Shown: piece after piece, positions 6,773 through 13,370 of the stretch | Numbering within the stretch: position 1 is the stretch's first letter | Layout: each line of letters starts with the position of its first letter | Assembly: GCA_023431385.1 (NCBI GenBank) | Contig: JAEYWA010000216.1 | Span: forward strand, 1-16,284 | DNA from: Bacillota bacterium | Lineage (GTDB): Bacteria > Bacillota > Clostridia > Acetivibrionales > DSM-1351 | DNA: 16,284 nt | Reading direction: 5' to 3' | Notes under the pieces: model-generated | Seen by the model: only the letters and a program-made list of their open reading frames with translations | Told to the model about the DNA's origin: nothing | The model's database searches: none | Program-made: the position numbers and the translations under genes

Positions 6773-8197
6773 GTGGATGGAAATGTGCGGTTAAGTGCTA
6801 CAGTAATAAGCTGTACGGGAAATGATACAGAAAAAGATGATTTTTATTTTAACGGTAATTTTTTTAATTGTCATAATACACAAAGTATTCAATTTTCTTT
6901 TGAAAAAGCTGCAAATAATTATATCTTTGCTATATCCGATTCCATTGGCTTCGAGGACGGAGAAATAAATGGGATATCTGCAATTCGAGAGATAAAGAAA
7001 TATCATGAAAGTGCAAAGCTCCAGCAGTTTTCTCTGGAATCTATTTCTGAAAGAATATATGAGGCTGTTCAACTATCCAGCAATCTCATTTATAGCCAAT
7101 CAGTGATAGCGAGTCAAAGTTTTACCAGATTGACAGGTTTTTCATCACTTATTATCGACAATAACAGAGCGGCCATAATGAATTTGGGTAACAATGGAGC
7201 TTTTTTATTCAGACAGGGTCAGCAAAAAGAACTCTTTTCAAGAAATAACGGCCGTAAGTCAGAAAAATTAAGAAGTTTGGGAATTTCACCAACAGCCCCT
7301 GATTTTAATGATACTGAACAGATTCTTAAACTTGCAGAAGAAGAATCCAAAACAAAGATTAAGTTATCCCCCAGCTTTGAACTTGAAGAGGATGATTTGA
7401 TTATTCTCTGCAGTGACGGATTACTAAACGGCATTAGTAAAAGCAGACTTGAGGCCGTAGTCGACTCAGGCTTTGACCCTTCAAAGATGGCTAGTGTACT
7501 TTATCAGGAAGCATCAAAAAGCGGCGTAGAAGATGGAATTACAGTAATGGTCATAAGAGTTGAGGAAATAAGAAGTCTGGCCTTCGGTTACGGTAATAAA
7601 AGGACAGGCGGTAATGTAGACTTTGATAACGAGCCTGAAGGGGATAAAGATGGAGAGCGTTCCGGCGGCAGTATAGTTAATTACATATTAGGATTTGTCT
7701 GCGTATTAGTTATATCAGGTGTACTTTTTATGGGCTATCTTATAATTTCTAACAGTGATTTTTTTGGTTCTGATAAGGGAAATAACACCTCTCAGGCCAG
7801 CATGACTGCCGATAGCACAGCAAATAGTACTGGTCTGACCTCAAACGATACTCCTTCATGGGATACTTCGAATTCAGAACCTTCACAGGCATCCGATACT
7901 TCAAAGGATAACAGTCAGTCGGATGACCATAATGATGATTTAAGCGGCAATGATAATAATCAGCAGGGTAGTCAAGCTGACAGCAATGGTTCGGGCAATG
8001 ATAATGGGGACAGTAATGAAAATTCAAATGACGAATATGATATATATGTGGTTAAATCAGGAGATACCTTGAGCGCTATAAGCAATAAGTATTATGGAAG
8101 CTTAAACAAATACAACATTATCATGAAGTATAATAATATCAAGAATGAAACCAGTCTATTTGTAGGTCAGGAACTAAAAATACCGAAATTAAATTAA
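6773..8197 (+). CDS. PP2C-type phosphatase domain, membrane segment and extracellular LysM domain
   Basis: The 474-residue protein has three parts. Residues about 8-265 form a PP2C-like domain: a KDD at 21-23 in place of NED, FAISDSIG (52-59) in place of the usual DGMGG, LGNNGAFLF (138-146) in place of a GDS motif, LCSDGLLNG (212-220) and DGITVMV (254-260). Aspartates 56, 215 and 254 remain in the metal-site positions, but several neighbours deviate, so activity may be weak or altered. A membrane helix follows (about 301-326), then a 95-residue S/N/D-rich linker and a C-terminal LysM domain (about 424-472, YVVKSGDTLSAISNKYYG). LysM binds peptidoglycan-type glycans. The protein could thus couple wall binding outside to a phosphatase-like domain inside. 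The GTG start has GGGGTG 7 bases upstream. No Ser/Thr kinase is in view. Confidence 0.8.
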   Translation: MDGNVRLSATVISCTGNDTEKDDFYFNGNFFNCHNTQSIQFSFEKAANNYIFAISDSIGFEDGEINGISAIREIKKYHESAKLQQFSLESISERIYEAVQLSSNLIYSQSVIASQSFTRLTGFSSLIIDNNRAAIMNLGNNGAFLFRQGQQKELFSRNNGRKSEKLRSLGISPTAPDFNDTEQILKLAEEESKTKIKLSPSFELEEDDLIILCSDGLLNGISKSRLEAVVDSGFDPSKMASVLYQEASKSGVEDGITVMVIRVEEIRSLAFGYGNKRTGGNVDFDNEPEGDKDGERSGGSIVNYILGFVCVLVISGVLFMGYLIISNSDFFGSDKGNNTSQASMTADSTANSTGLTSNDTPSWDTSNSEPSQASDTSKDNSQSDDHNDDLSGNDNNQQGSQADSNGSGNDNGDSNENSNDEYDIYVVKSGDTLSAISNKYYGSLNKYNIIMKYNNIKNETSLFVGQELKIPKLN

Positions 8198-8245
8198 TCA
8201 GAACGTTATATAACATTAATGACGTTATTAATTATTCAAAATATT

Positions 8246-8273
8246 AAAGCAGCTATTTAGCTGCTTTTCTTTT
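8246..8273 (+). terminator. Rho-independent terminator of the PP2C-LysM gene
   Basis: AAAGCAGC (8246-8253) pairs with GCTGCTTT (8260-8267) around TATTTA. TTTTCTTTT follows. It lies about 50 bases after the stop codon. Confidence 0.88.
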
Positions 8274-8389
8274 ATTAATTTCTGAAAAATAATATTTTAA
8301 AATAGGGAACATATAAAATTTTACTGCGTCTATTAATAATGTTGGCAAGATTTACATATTACTGTACAAAAAACGAGGGGTGGTTTGTT

Positions 8390-10522
8390 ATGAAAAAAAT
8401 TATTTCAATTATGTTGGTGGTGACAATGCTGATAACGTTTATGTCACCTGTTATGGCAAGCAGTTCCGTAACAACAGACAAAGGACTTGAAAATGCTATT
8501 AAAGTTGTTAAGAGTAAGATCAATATCCCAGCAGACTGCAATAAATTCACTTATAATATTTATAATCAGGATGGATCAGTAATCTGGAATTTAAGTTGGA
8601 GTAATGAGGAATTGCAGAAGTACATCAATGTCACAATTAATCAGGATAATTTCATTTCCGGCTATTCTTCATATCAGTACTCAATTAATAATTATGATAA
8701 AAAAATACCGAAGTATTCCAGAAGTCAGGGGAAGGAAATTGCAGAAAAATTCATTGAAAAGCTTAATCCAAAGTTGCTTACAGAATTTAAGCTTATCGAA
8801 AATAATAATATTTCAGAGGATAGAGAATACTATTTCAATTATGTAAGGCAGGTAAATGGTGTAGATTATGCCAATAATACCATAAGCATAAATGTAAACA
8901 ACTATACAGGACAGGTTACGAGCTTTTATTGTAATTATTCATGGAAGACAAAATTTGAATCAGCTGATAAAATAATCAGCCTTGAGCAGGCTAAGAAGAA
9001 TTTTATTGATAAGCTTGGACTTAAGCTTGTTTACAATATCAAATCCGATAAGGATAAAATTGTGTCCTATCTGGCTTATGTACCTAAGGACTCTTTAAAG
9101 TATATTGATGCAGTTACTGGTGAGGTCGAAAAGATGCCAAATGGTAATGCATTCTACTACACTGGGGCTACTATGGAGAAAATGGCCTATTCCAATGACT
9201 CTGGAGCAGTAGTTCTTACACCGGATGAATTGAAGGCTGTGACTGATATGTCGGGCCTTATAACAAAGGAAGAGCTGGACAAAAAGTTAAGGGGTATTAG
9301 CATCTTTAAGCTTAACAGCGAATTCTCTTTGGCAAGTGCCGAGCTTAGAAAGGATTGGAGAAATAAAGATTCATTGATATGGTATATGAGGTATACCAAG
9401 GTCATAAACAAGGAAACAAAGCAGCTAAGAGAATTATCAATATCAGCGGATGCCAAGAGCGGTGATATTCTGGATTTCTGGACCTACTATGATGTACCGG
9501 CTGATACCAAGCCTCAGAAGACAAAAGAGGAAGCCAGAAAAATATGCGATGAAATTATAATGAGCCTGATACCCAGCTATTATCCGGAGGTAAAGTATGA
9601 TGATACCTACTACGCTTATGAGGAAACCGAGAATAGGCAATATAGCTTTAGGTATGTAAGGGTTAAGAATGGCTTGGAGTGTCCAAACGATTCTATTGTG
9701 ATTTCCTATGATAATCTAAGTGGTAATATTACTAATGTATCATCCAACTGGACCAAGGATCTTAAATTTGACGATCCTAGCAAGGCGATTCCGATAGAAA
9801 AGGCATATGAAGTGCTCTTCGACAATAATAAATTAGGTTACGACGTACAATATATCAGTGAATACAATTACCAGAAGTATATCTCACCAGAGCAGACAGA
9901 GGGTGATGAAGCTGTACTCGGTTTTATGATCAATGGAAGAAGGCCATGTATTATAAGTGCTGAGACCGGGGAGGTACTAAATTATTCAGGAATTCCTTAC
10001 AAGGAGAATAGTGTATCCGACTACACTGATATAAAAGGCTTAAAAAACGAGGATCAGGTTAAAATACTTACTCAGTTGTCAATCAGGTACTTTGAAGATG
10101 AGCTGAAAGCTACTGAGCAACTGCAGCAGCAAGACTATTTTATTTTGTTAAGCCGGCTTAATGATATTTACTTTGATTCAGGTATAGATAAGGAAACTTC
10201 TGTTGAAAGAATGTACAATAACCTTATAAGCTCGGGCATCATTACAAAAGCTGAAAAGGCACCAACAACGGTGTTAACAAGAGAGGAAGCTGCGAAATAT
10301 TTTGTTAAATTCCAAAGAATGGGCCAGGTGGCTGAAATTAAAGGTATATTCAAATCTGATTTTAAGGATGCAGACAAAATTAACCCCAACCTTTTGGGAT
10401 ATGTATGTATAGCATCCGGCTTAAAGGCTATAAACGGCGATAATGGATATTTTAAGCCTCAGGAGAAAGTGACCAGATTGGATGGGCTCCTTACTATATA
10501 CAACTATTTAAGCAGCAAGTAA
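8390..10522 (+). CDS. Secreted YcdB/YcdC-domain protein with C-terminal SLH-like repeats (paralogue 2)
   Basis: The 710-residue protein has the same layout as the one encoded at 3370-5595. A signal peptide runs from MKK through a hydrophobic stretch to about VMASS (residues 1-25). Repeated YcdB/YcdC PepSY-like units follow: helices at about 112-128, 197-210, 378-395 and 466-478, and strand pairs ending in NYTGQVTSFY (171-180) and NLSGNITNV (442-450). The C-terminus is SLH-like from about 545; the clearest repeat is FKSDFKDADKINPNLLGYVCI (split 654-664, 665-674) followed by GLKAINGDNGYFKPQEKVTR (677-696). A longer frame opens 17 codons upstream, but the ATG at 8390 is chosen because it begins a standard signal peptide and GGGGTGG (8377-8383) lies 6 bases before it. 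It is probably a wall-anchored surface protein of unknown activity. Confidence 0.83.
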   Translation: MKKIISIMLVVTMLITFMSPVMASSSVTTDKGLENAIKVVKSKINIPADCNKFTYNIYNQDGSVIWNLSWSNEELQKYINVTINQDNFISGYSSYQYSINNYDKKIPKYSRSQGKEIAEKFIEKLNPKLLTEFKLIENNNISEDREYYFNYVRQVNGVDYANNTISINVNNYTGQVTSFYCNYSWKTKFESADKIISLEQAKKNFIDKLGLKLVYNIKSDKDKIVSYLAYVPKDSLKYIDAVTGEVEKMPNGNAFYYTGATMEKMAYSNDSGAVVLTPDELKAVTDMSGLITKEELDKKLRGISIFKLNSEFSLASAELRKDWRNKDSLIWYMRYTKVINKETKQLRELSISADAKSGDILDFWTYYDVPADTKPQKTKEEARKICDEIIMSLIPSYYPEVKYDDTYYAYEETENRQYSFRYVRVKNGLECPNDSIVISYDNLSGNITNVSSNWTKDLKFDDPSKAIPIEKAYEVLFDNNKLGYDVQYISEYNYQKYISPEQTEGDEAVLGFMINGRRPCIISAETGEVLNYSGIPYKENSVSDYTDIKGLKNEDQVKILTQLSIRYFEDELKATEQLQQQDYFILLSRLNDIYFDSGIDKETSVERMYNNLISSGIITKAEKAPTTVLTREEAAKYFVKFQRMGQVAEIKGIFKSDFKDADKINPNLLGYVCIASGLKAINGDNGYFKPQEKVTRLDGLLTIYNYLSSK

Positions 10523-10552
10523 TCATTAAATTTATCTATTGGAGAAAAAAAG

Positions 10553-10578
10553 GGGGGACTGACCTTGGTCAGTCCCTT
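10553..10578. terminator. Hairpin after the second SLH gene, terminator with reversed polarity
   Basis: GGGACTGACC (10555-10564) pairs perfectly with 10567-10576, flanked by AA/TT pairs. On the plus strand the tail is only TTAAATAAT. On the minus strand it would be followed by CCCTTTTTTT, a better U-tract, although no leftward gene ends here. It lies about 30 bases after the stop codon, so it most simply ends that gene. Confidence 0.65.
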
Positions 10579-10632
10579 AAATAATAGGGATTTATCAAAA
10601 AATAGATATAAGCTTATGTAATGTATTATTAC

Positions 10633-10666
10633 ACATGAATCATGTATAATTATACGTTAATTATAC
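10633..10666. repeat. Two adjoining perfect inverted repeats in AT-rich spacer
   Basis: ACATG-AAT-CATGT at 10633-10645 touches GTATAATTA-N5-TAATTATAC at 10644-10666. Both have exact arms. They sit in a 290-bp stretch without genes, upstream of the Dabb gene. Their role is unknown; operator or RNA structure are options. Confidence 0.5.
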
Positions 10667-10693
10667 TCTAACAATATTAGTTTTACAATATAT

Positions 10694-10751
10694 ATTTTAA
10701 CAATTTATCATAATAAATTGTTAAAATGTTAAAACAAAGCATCTTTTAACA
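10694..10751. repeat. Cluster of four TTTTAACA/TGTTAAAA half-sites
   Basis: ATTTTAACAATTTAT (10694-10708) pairs exactly with 10713-10727 around a 4-base loop. Directly after, TGTTAAAA (10727-10734) pairs exactly with TTTTAACA (10744-10751). The shared half-site TTTTAACA occurs four times in 58 bp in alternating orientation, which points to a repeated protein-binding site rather than a single terminator. No U-tail or GC-rich stem is present. Confidence 0.55.
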
Positions 10752-10806
10752 AATTTTGTTTTATATTGTTTATTTTTAAGCTATACTGAATATTGGTTAT
10801 TATGAA

Positions 10807-10836
10807 TTGACTATTTCTTGTCAAAAAGGTTAAAAT
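10807..10836 (+). promoter_or_regulatory. Promoter of the Dabb gene with overlapping TTGAC/GTCAA repeat
   Basis: TTGACT (10807-10812), 18 bases, TAAAAT (10831-10836). The -35 forms half of an inverted repeat TTGAC-N8-GTCAA (10807-10824), which could be an operator. The predicted leader is about 30 bases, ending in GGAGGT. Confidence 0.5.
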
Positions 10837-10871
10837 TATATAGATAAAACTATTTCGGAGGTAAGAAATTT

Positions 10872-11159
10872 ATGTTAACACACGTAGTATTTTTTAAGCT
10901 AAAGGATAAAAGCAAGGGAACTCTCGATAAAATAAAAAAAGATCTTCTTGCTTTAAAGGATGAAATTCCTCTGATAAAATCAATAGAAGTTGGGATTGAT
11001 ATTCTGCAAACAGAAAGATCCTTTGATATAGTACTTTATTCTAAATTTGATTCATTGGAGGATATGAAGGCGTACCAGGTTCATCCAGCCCATGTGAAGT
11101 TCTCAGAATATATTCAGACTGTAAAAGAGACTATTTATGCAGTTGATTATGAGAGCTAA
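10872..11159 (+). CDS. Stress-responsive alpha/beta-barrel (Dabb) domain protein
   Basis: The 95-residue protein is a single Dabb domain, a ferredoxin-like alpha/beta fold that dimerises. It begins MLTHVVFFKLKDKS, where the first strand carries the conserved H-V-V/F-F-K. A helix with K and D follows, then SIEVGIDI (37-44), the SFDIVLYSKFDSLEDMKAYQ segment (50-69, the family's fd-s-e-dl-aYq motif), HPAHVKF (71-77) and a final strand ending AVDYES. Family members are stress-linked or small-molecule-binding; the ligand cannot be read from sequence. GGAGGT (10857-10862) lies 9 bases before the ATG. It has its own promoter and an unusually repeat-rich upstream region. The next gene, for a deacetylase, starts 93 bases downstream without an obvious terminator. 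Confidence 0.88.
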   Translation: MLTHVVFFKLKDKSKGTLDKIKKDLLALKDEIPLIKSIEVGIDILQTERSFDIVLYSKFDSLEDMKAYQVHPAHVKFSEYIQTVKETIYAVDYES

Positions 11160-11226
11160 ACCGTTTAATTTTAGTAAGTTATTTACATGCGAAAGATGTG
11201 GATCAACATTTGAACAGGTTAACTAA
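11149..11226 (+). CDS. Possible 25-residue CxxC microprotein overlapping the Dabb gene end
   Basis: An ATG at 11149, 11 bases inside the end of the Dabb gene in another frame, opens 25 codons ending at TAA 11224-11226. The product contains FTCERCGSTFEQVN (residues 12-25), which resembles half of a zinc ribbon or rubredoxin-like knuckle, a context uncommon in random frames. No ribosome-binding site is visible, but the overlap would allow translational coupling. It could equally be the remnant of a larger zinc-ribbon gene or a chance frame. Confidence 0.3.
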   Translation: MRAKPFNFSKLFTCERCGSTFEQVN

Positions 11227-11252
11227 AGACAAATACTTTGGAGATGTAGACT

Positions 11253-12419
11253 ATGAATAAAAAATATGCATTTTTTCTTTCACTATTAATTGTATTATCA
11301 GTTTTTACGGGGTGTTCAAATAATTTGTATTCAGACAAAACCGTTACTGAGAATACTGTAAGCACACAGACTGAATTGCCTCAACAGCCCCAGAATTCAG
11401 AAACAAGCTCGACCATGGAGACACAGGAGCCGGCTAAGGACAGCAGCGCTGCTGAAAATTCCCAGGTAAATCAAGTTACTGATACAAAGCAAATTGATAT
11501 TATTGATTACACCAAGGTAAAGCCTAATGAAAGTGGTCAAATTATGGTGGTAATGTTCCATAATTTTGTGGAGTCATATCCCAAGGGTAATAATGAGTAT
11601 ACGACTACTTTTGATGAGTTTGAAAAACTATTGCCCGAATTGTACGAGAAAAAGTATAGACTTATAAGTCTTACCGACCTTTTGAATAACAAAATAAATG
11701 TGCCTGCCGGCTGTATTCCAATGGTATTTACTTTTGATGACGGAACTTCAGGACAATTCAATATGGTGGAAAAAGACGGGGAATTGGTTGCTAACCCAAA
11801 GTCTGCAGTAGGTATAATGGAAGAGTTTAATAAAAAGCATCCCGATTTCGGTCTTCAAGGTACGTTTTATGTGAATTTGGGTGTAAGTACCTTCCCTGGT
11901 GAGGGAAACATGTCTGACAGGCTTAATTATCTGATTGGCAAGGGCTTTGAAATTGGTAATCATACAAAAACACATGTGTCACTGCCAGCTGTTAAAACCC
12001 CTCAAAAAATGATGGAGGAGGTTGGTGGAAATCAGGTGTTAATGAATGAGCTGGTGCCCGGTTACTACTTTAATTCCTTTTCACTGCCTTTCGGAAATGC
12101 ATCAAAAAATCTCAGGGATTATGTTATAAAAGGAAATTTCGAGGGAATAGATTATAAACACTCTGCTATAATGCTTGTTGGAGCAAATCCGGCCCAATCA
12201 CCAGTTTCATCAAGCTTCGATCCAATGGCCCTCCCTCGGGTAAGATCCTCGGGACAAAAGCCTGTTGAGTGTGATCTTGCCTGGTGGGTGGATGCGTTAG
12301 AAAAAGGCAGCTCACAGTACGTAAGTGACGGAAATCCTGATACAGTCACAGTACCAAAGGATAAGCAGAAGAATGTCGATATGTCCAGGTTGAACGGTAA
12401 ACAATTAGTGACTTACTAG
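11253..12419 (+). CDS. Lipoprotein polysaccharide deacetylase (CE4/NodB-type)
   Basis: The 388-residue protein starts with a lipoprotein signal: positive NKK, a hydrophobic core, and lipobox VFTGC with C21 as the lipidated residue. A Q/S/T/E-rich linker (about 25-80) follows, then a NodB-type domain. Motif 1 is TFDDGT (160-165), with D162 and D163 giving catalytic base and metal ligand. Motif 2 is HTKTH (237-241), the two metal-binding histidines. The usual R-x-P-Y/F motif 3 is replaced by SLPFGN (277-282). Such enzymes remove acetyl groups from wall glycans or other polysaccharides at the outer membrane face. The C-terminal end (about 320-388) includes PRVRSSG, a late family element. The insertion after motif 1 (170-200) is long. 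GGAGA lies 8 bases before the ATG. A terminator follows at 12457. Confidence 0.88.
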   Translation: MNKKYAFFLSLLIVLSVFTGCSNNLYSDKTVTENTVSTQTELPQQPQNSETSSTMETQEPAKDSSAAENSQVNQVTDTKQIDIIDYTKVKPNESGQIMVVMFHNFVESYPKGNNEYTTTFDEFEKLLPELYEKKYRLISLTDLLNNKINVPAGCIPMVFTFDDGTSGQFNMVEKDGELVANPKSAVGIMEEFNKKHPDFGLQGTFYVNLGVSTFPGEGNMSDRLNYLIGKGFEIGNHTKTHVSLPAVKTPQKMMEEVGGNQVLMNELVPGYYFNSFSLPFGNASKNLRDYVIKGNFEGIDYKHSAIMLVGANPAQSPVSSSFDPMALPRVRSSGQKPVECDLAWWVDALEKGSSQYVSDGNPDTVTVPKDKQKNVDMSRLNGKQLVTY

Positions 12420-12456
12420 TAAATCGGTAGAGCATTAACATTAAGAAATGAATGTA

Positions 12457-12494
12457 CCTCGGAGTCAGTAGATTTAGTGGCTTCGGGGTTTTTT
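12457..12494 (+). terminator. Rho-independent terminator of the deacetylase gene
   Basis: CCTCGGAGTC (12457-12466) pairs with GGCTTCGGGG (12479-12488) including three G-T pairs. TTTTTT follows at 12489-12494. It lies 38 bases after the stop codon. Confidence 0.9.
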
Positions 12495-12608
12495 CATAAC
12501 ACGCCCCTTATTAATCATGTAATCCAAAGAGATCCCCTCATTAACGGAATTATAATCCATTAACATTTTGCTACTTTTAAAATAACGGTATATTTAAAGG
12601 CTGGAATG

Positions 12609-12638
12609 TTTACAATAAGCATGGGAATATTATATAAT
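12609..12638 (+). promoter_or_regulatory. Sigma-A promoter for the two small unknown genes
   Basis: TTTACA (12609-12614), 18 bases, perfect TATAAT (12633-12638). A start near 12645 gives a leader of about 60 bases. The leader includes a TGTTA/TAACA inverted repeat (12642-12661) and a 12-base word, AATATTGGTTAT, also found before the Dabb gene. The rest of the spacer back to 12495 shows nothing convincing. Confidence 0.6.
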
Positions 12639-12707
12639 TATTGTTAAATATTGGTTATAACATTCGTATAGTTTGTATTAAAAATTGAAGAGAGAGGTAA
12701 GTTGAAT

Positions 12708-13019
12708 ATGGATCAAAAGCAAGCAAAAAAGATGCAAACCGATACTGATGTAAAACGAAAAGCAATTAAACAGGTAGTTGCTCACCTTAAAAAAAAGATA
12801 ACTTCCGAGTATGTAGGAAGTGAACATTTAAAGGAGTGGCTGACAGAAATCGAGTCAATAATGGCTAAGGAAGAATTTAATATCAAAGATTATATTCATG
12901 CAAGAAAGAGCCTTAACGATATTATTGAGAGAACCCTTGATGAAGAAATACGGTTTAAGTTAAGAGACTCATGGTATAGCTTGGGAAAGGCTCTGGAAAA
13001 GAAAGCTAAAATTAATTAA
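12708..13019 (+). CDS. Small charged helical protein of unknown function (103 aa)
   Basis: I do not recognise a family. The 103-residue product is almost entirely helical by composition, with 20 lysines and many glutamates. It has no signal peptide, no membrane segment and no cysteine, so it is likely cytoplasmic. Notable stretches are VKRKAIKQVVAHLKKKI (15-31), LKEWLTEIESIMAKEEFNIK (41-60) and RDSWYSLGKALEKKAK (86-101). The ATG at 12708 is preferred to the in-frame TTG at 12702, because GAGAGG (12692-12697) then has 10 rather than 4 bases of spacing. It has its own promoter and is followed 19 bases later by another small gene, so the two likely form an operon. A four-helix bundle or a protein-binding role is possible but not shown. 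Confidence 0.7.
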   Translation: MDQKQAKKMQTDTDVKRKAIKQVVAHLKKKITSEYVGSEHLKEWLTEIESIMAKEEFNIKDYIHARKSLNDIIERTLDEEIRFKLRDSWYSLGKALEKKAKIN

Positions 13020-13038
13020 ATTTCAGTGGGGGCAATAT

Positions 13039-13218
13039 ATGTTTTGGAGACAAACGATAAAGAATAATAAGAACGGTGAAATATTGGAGAAAATTAAAGG
13101 AGAAATTCAGACTCAATTACACTTCAGAGGCGTATCAATTTCTAGCATAAATATGCAGATTAATTCCAATAACATTTCACTTACTATTTGTATAAACGGA
13201 AGCAAAAGATTGGCATAA
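13039..13218 (+). CDS. Small protein of unknown function (59 aa)
   Basis: An ATG with GGGGG (13028-13032) 6 bases upstream opens a 59-residue frame, 19 bases after the 103-residue gene. The N-terminal half is basic and helical (MFWRQTIKNNKNGEILEKIK). The C-terminal half alternates polar and hydrophobic residues (VSISSINMQINSNNISLTIC, 32-51), as in two beta strands. There is one cysteine, no membrane segment and no family I recognise. The good ribosome-binding site, close spacing and shared promoter support a real gene. A helix followed by a small beta sheet could be a dimerising or DNA-binding fold, but that is a guess. No terminator follows directly; the next strong signal is a new promoter at 13228. 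Confidence 0.6.
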   Translation: MFWRQTIKNNKNGEILEKIKGEIQTQLHFRGVSISSINMQINSNNISLTICINGSKRLA

Positions 13219-13227
13219 ATCGATAAA

Positions 13228-13256
13228 TTGACATATGGAAATGGTTACCTTATTAT
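13228..13256 (+). promoter_or_regulatory. Near-consensus sigma-A promoter without an intact gene behind it
   Basis: Perfect TTGACA (13228-13233), exactly 17 bases, TATTAT (13251-13256): 11 of 12 consensus bases. It is the best promoter in the window, yet no open frame of useful length follows. The transcript would begin near 13263. Confidence 0.7.
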
Positions 13257-13262
13257 AAAAAC

Positions 13263-13370
13263 ATCTAAACTGAAGGGAGCATTGAAGGATGATAATAGTT
13301 CTATAATAATCAATTAATATTTGCATATTTAAGAAGAAAAGTTTAATCAGCCTAAAACAGGCTTATTTAT
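13263..13370 (+). ncRNA. Candidate short non-coding transcript
   Basis: Predicted from the strong promoter at 13228-13256 to a weak hairpin AGCCT-AAAAC-AGGCT (13349-13363) followed by TATTTATT. That gives a transcript of about 100 bases. It holds an AAGGGAG sequence at 13273-13279 with an ATG 9 bases later, but only five codons follow. It could be a small RNA, a leader peptide unit, or the promoter of a gene since lost. No known RNA family is recognised. Confidence 0.3.

Noticed and set aside
8339..8389. Upstream 17-codon extension of the second YcdB/SLH gene
   Set aside because: It would bury the signal peptide and overrun the GGGGTGG ribosome-binding site. The ATG at 8390 is far better.
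10555..10576. Hairpin as evidence for a leftward gene ending near 10580
   Set aside because: Although the U-tract is better leftward, no leftward frame of useful length ends there.
12474..12566. Leftward 30-codon frame starting MLMDYNSVNEG that overlaps the deacetylase terminator
   Set aside because: It reads like protein but has no ribosome-binding site, ends inside the terminator hairpin and matches no family I know. It is probably chance or an old remnant.
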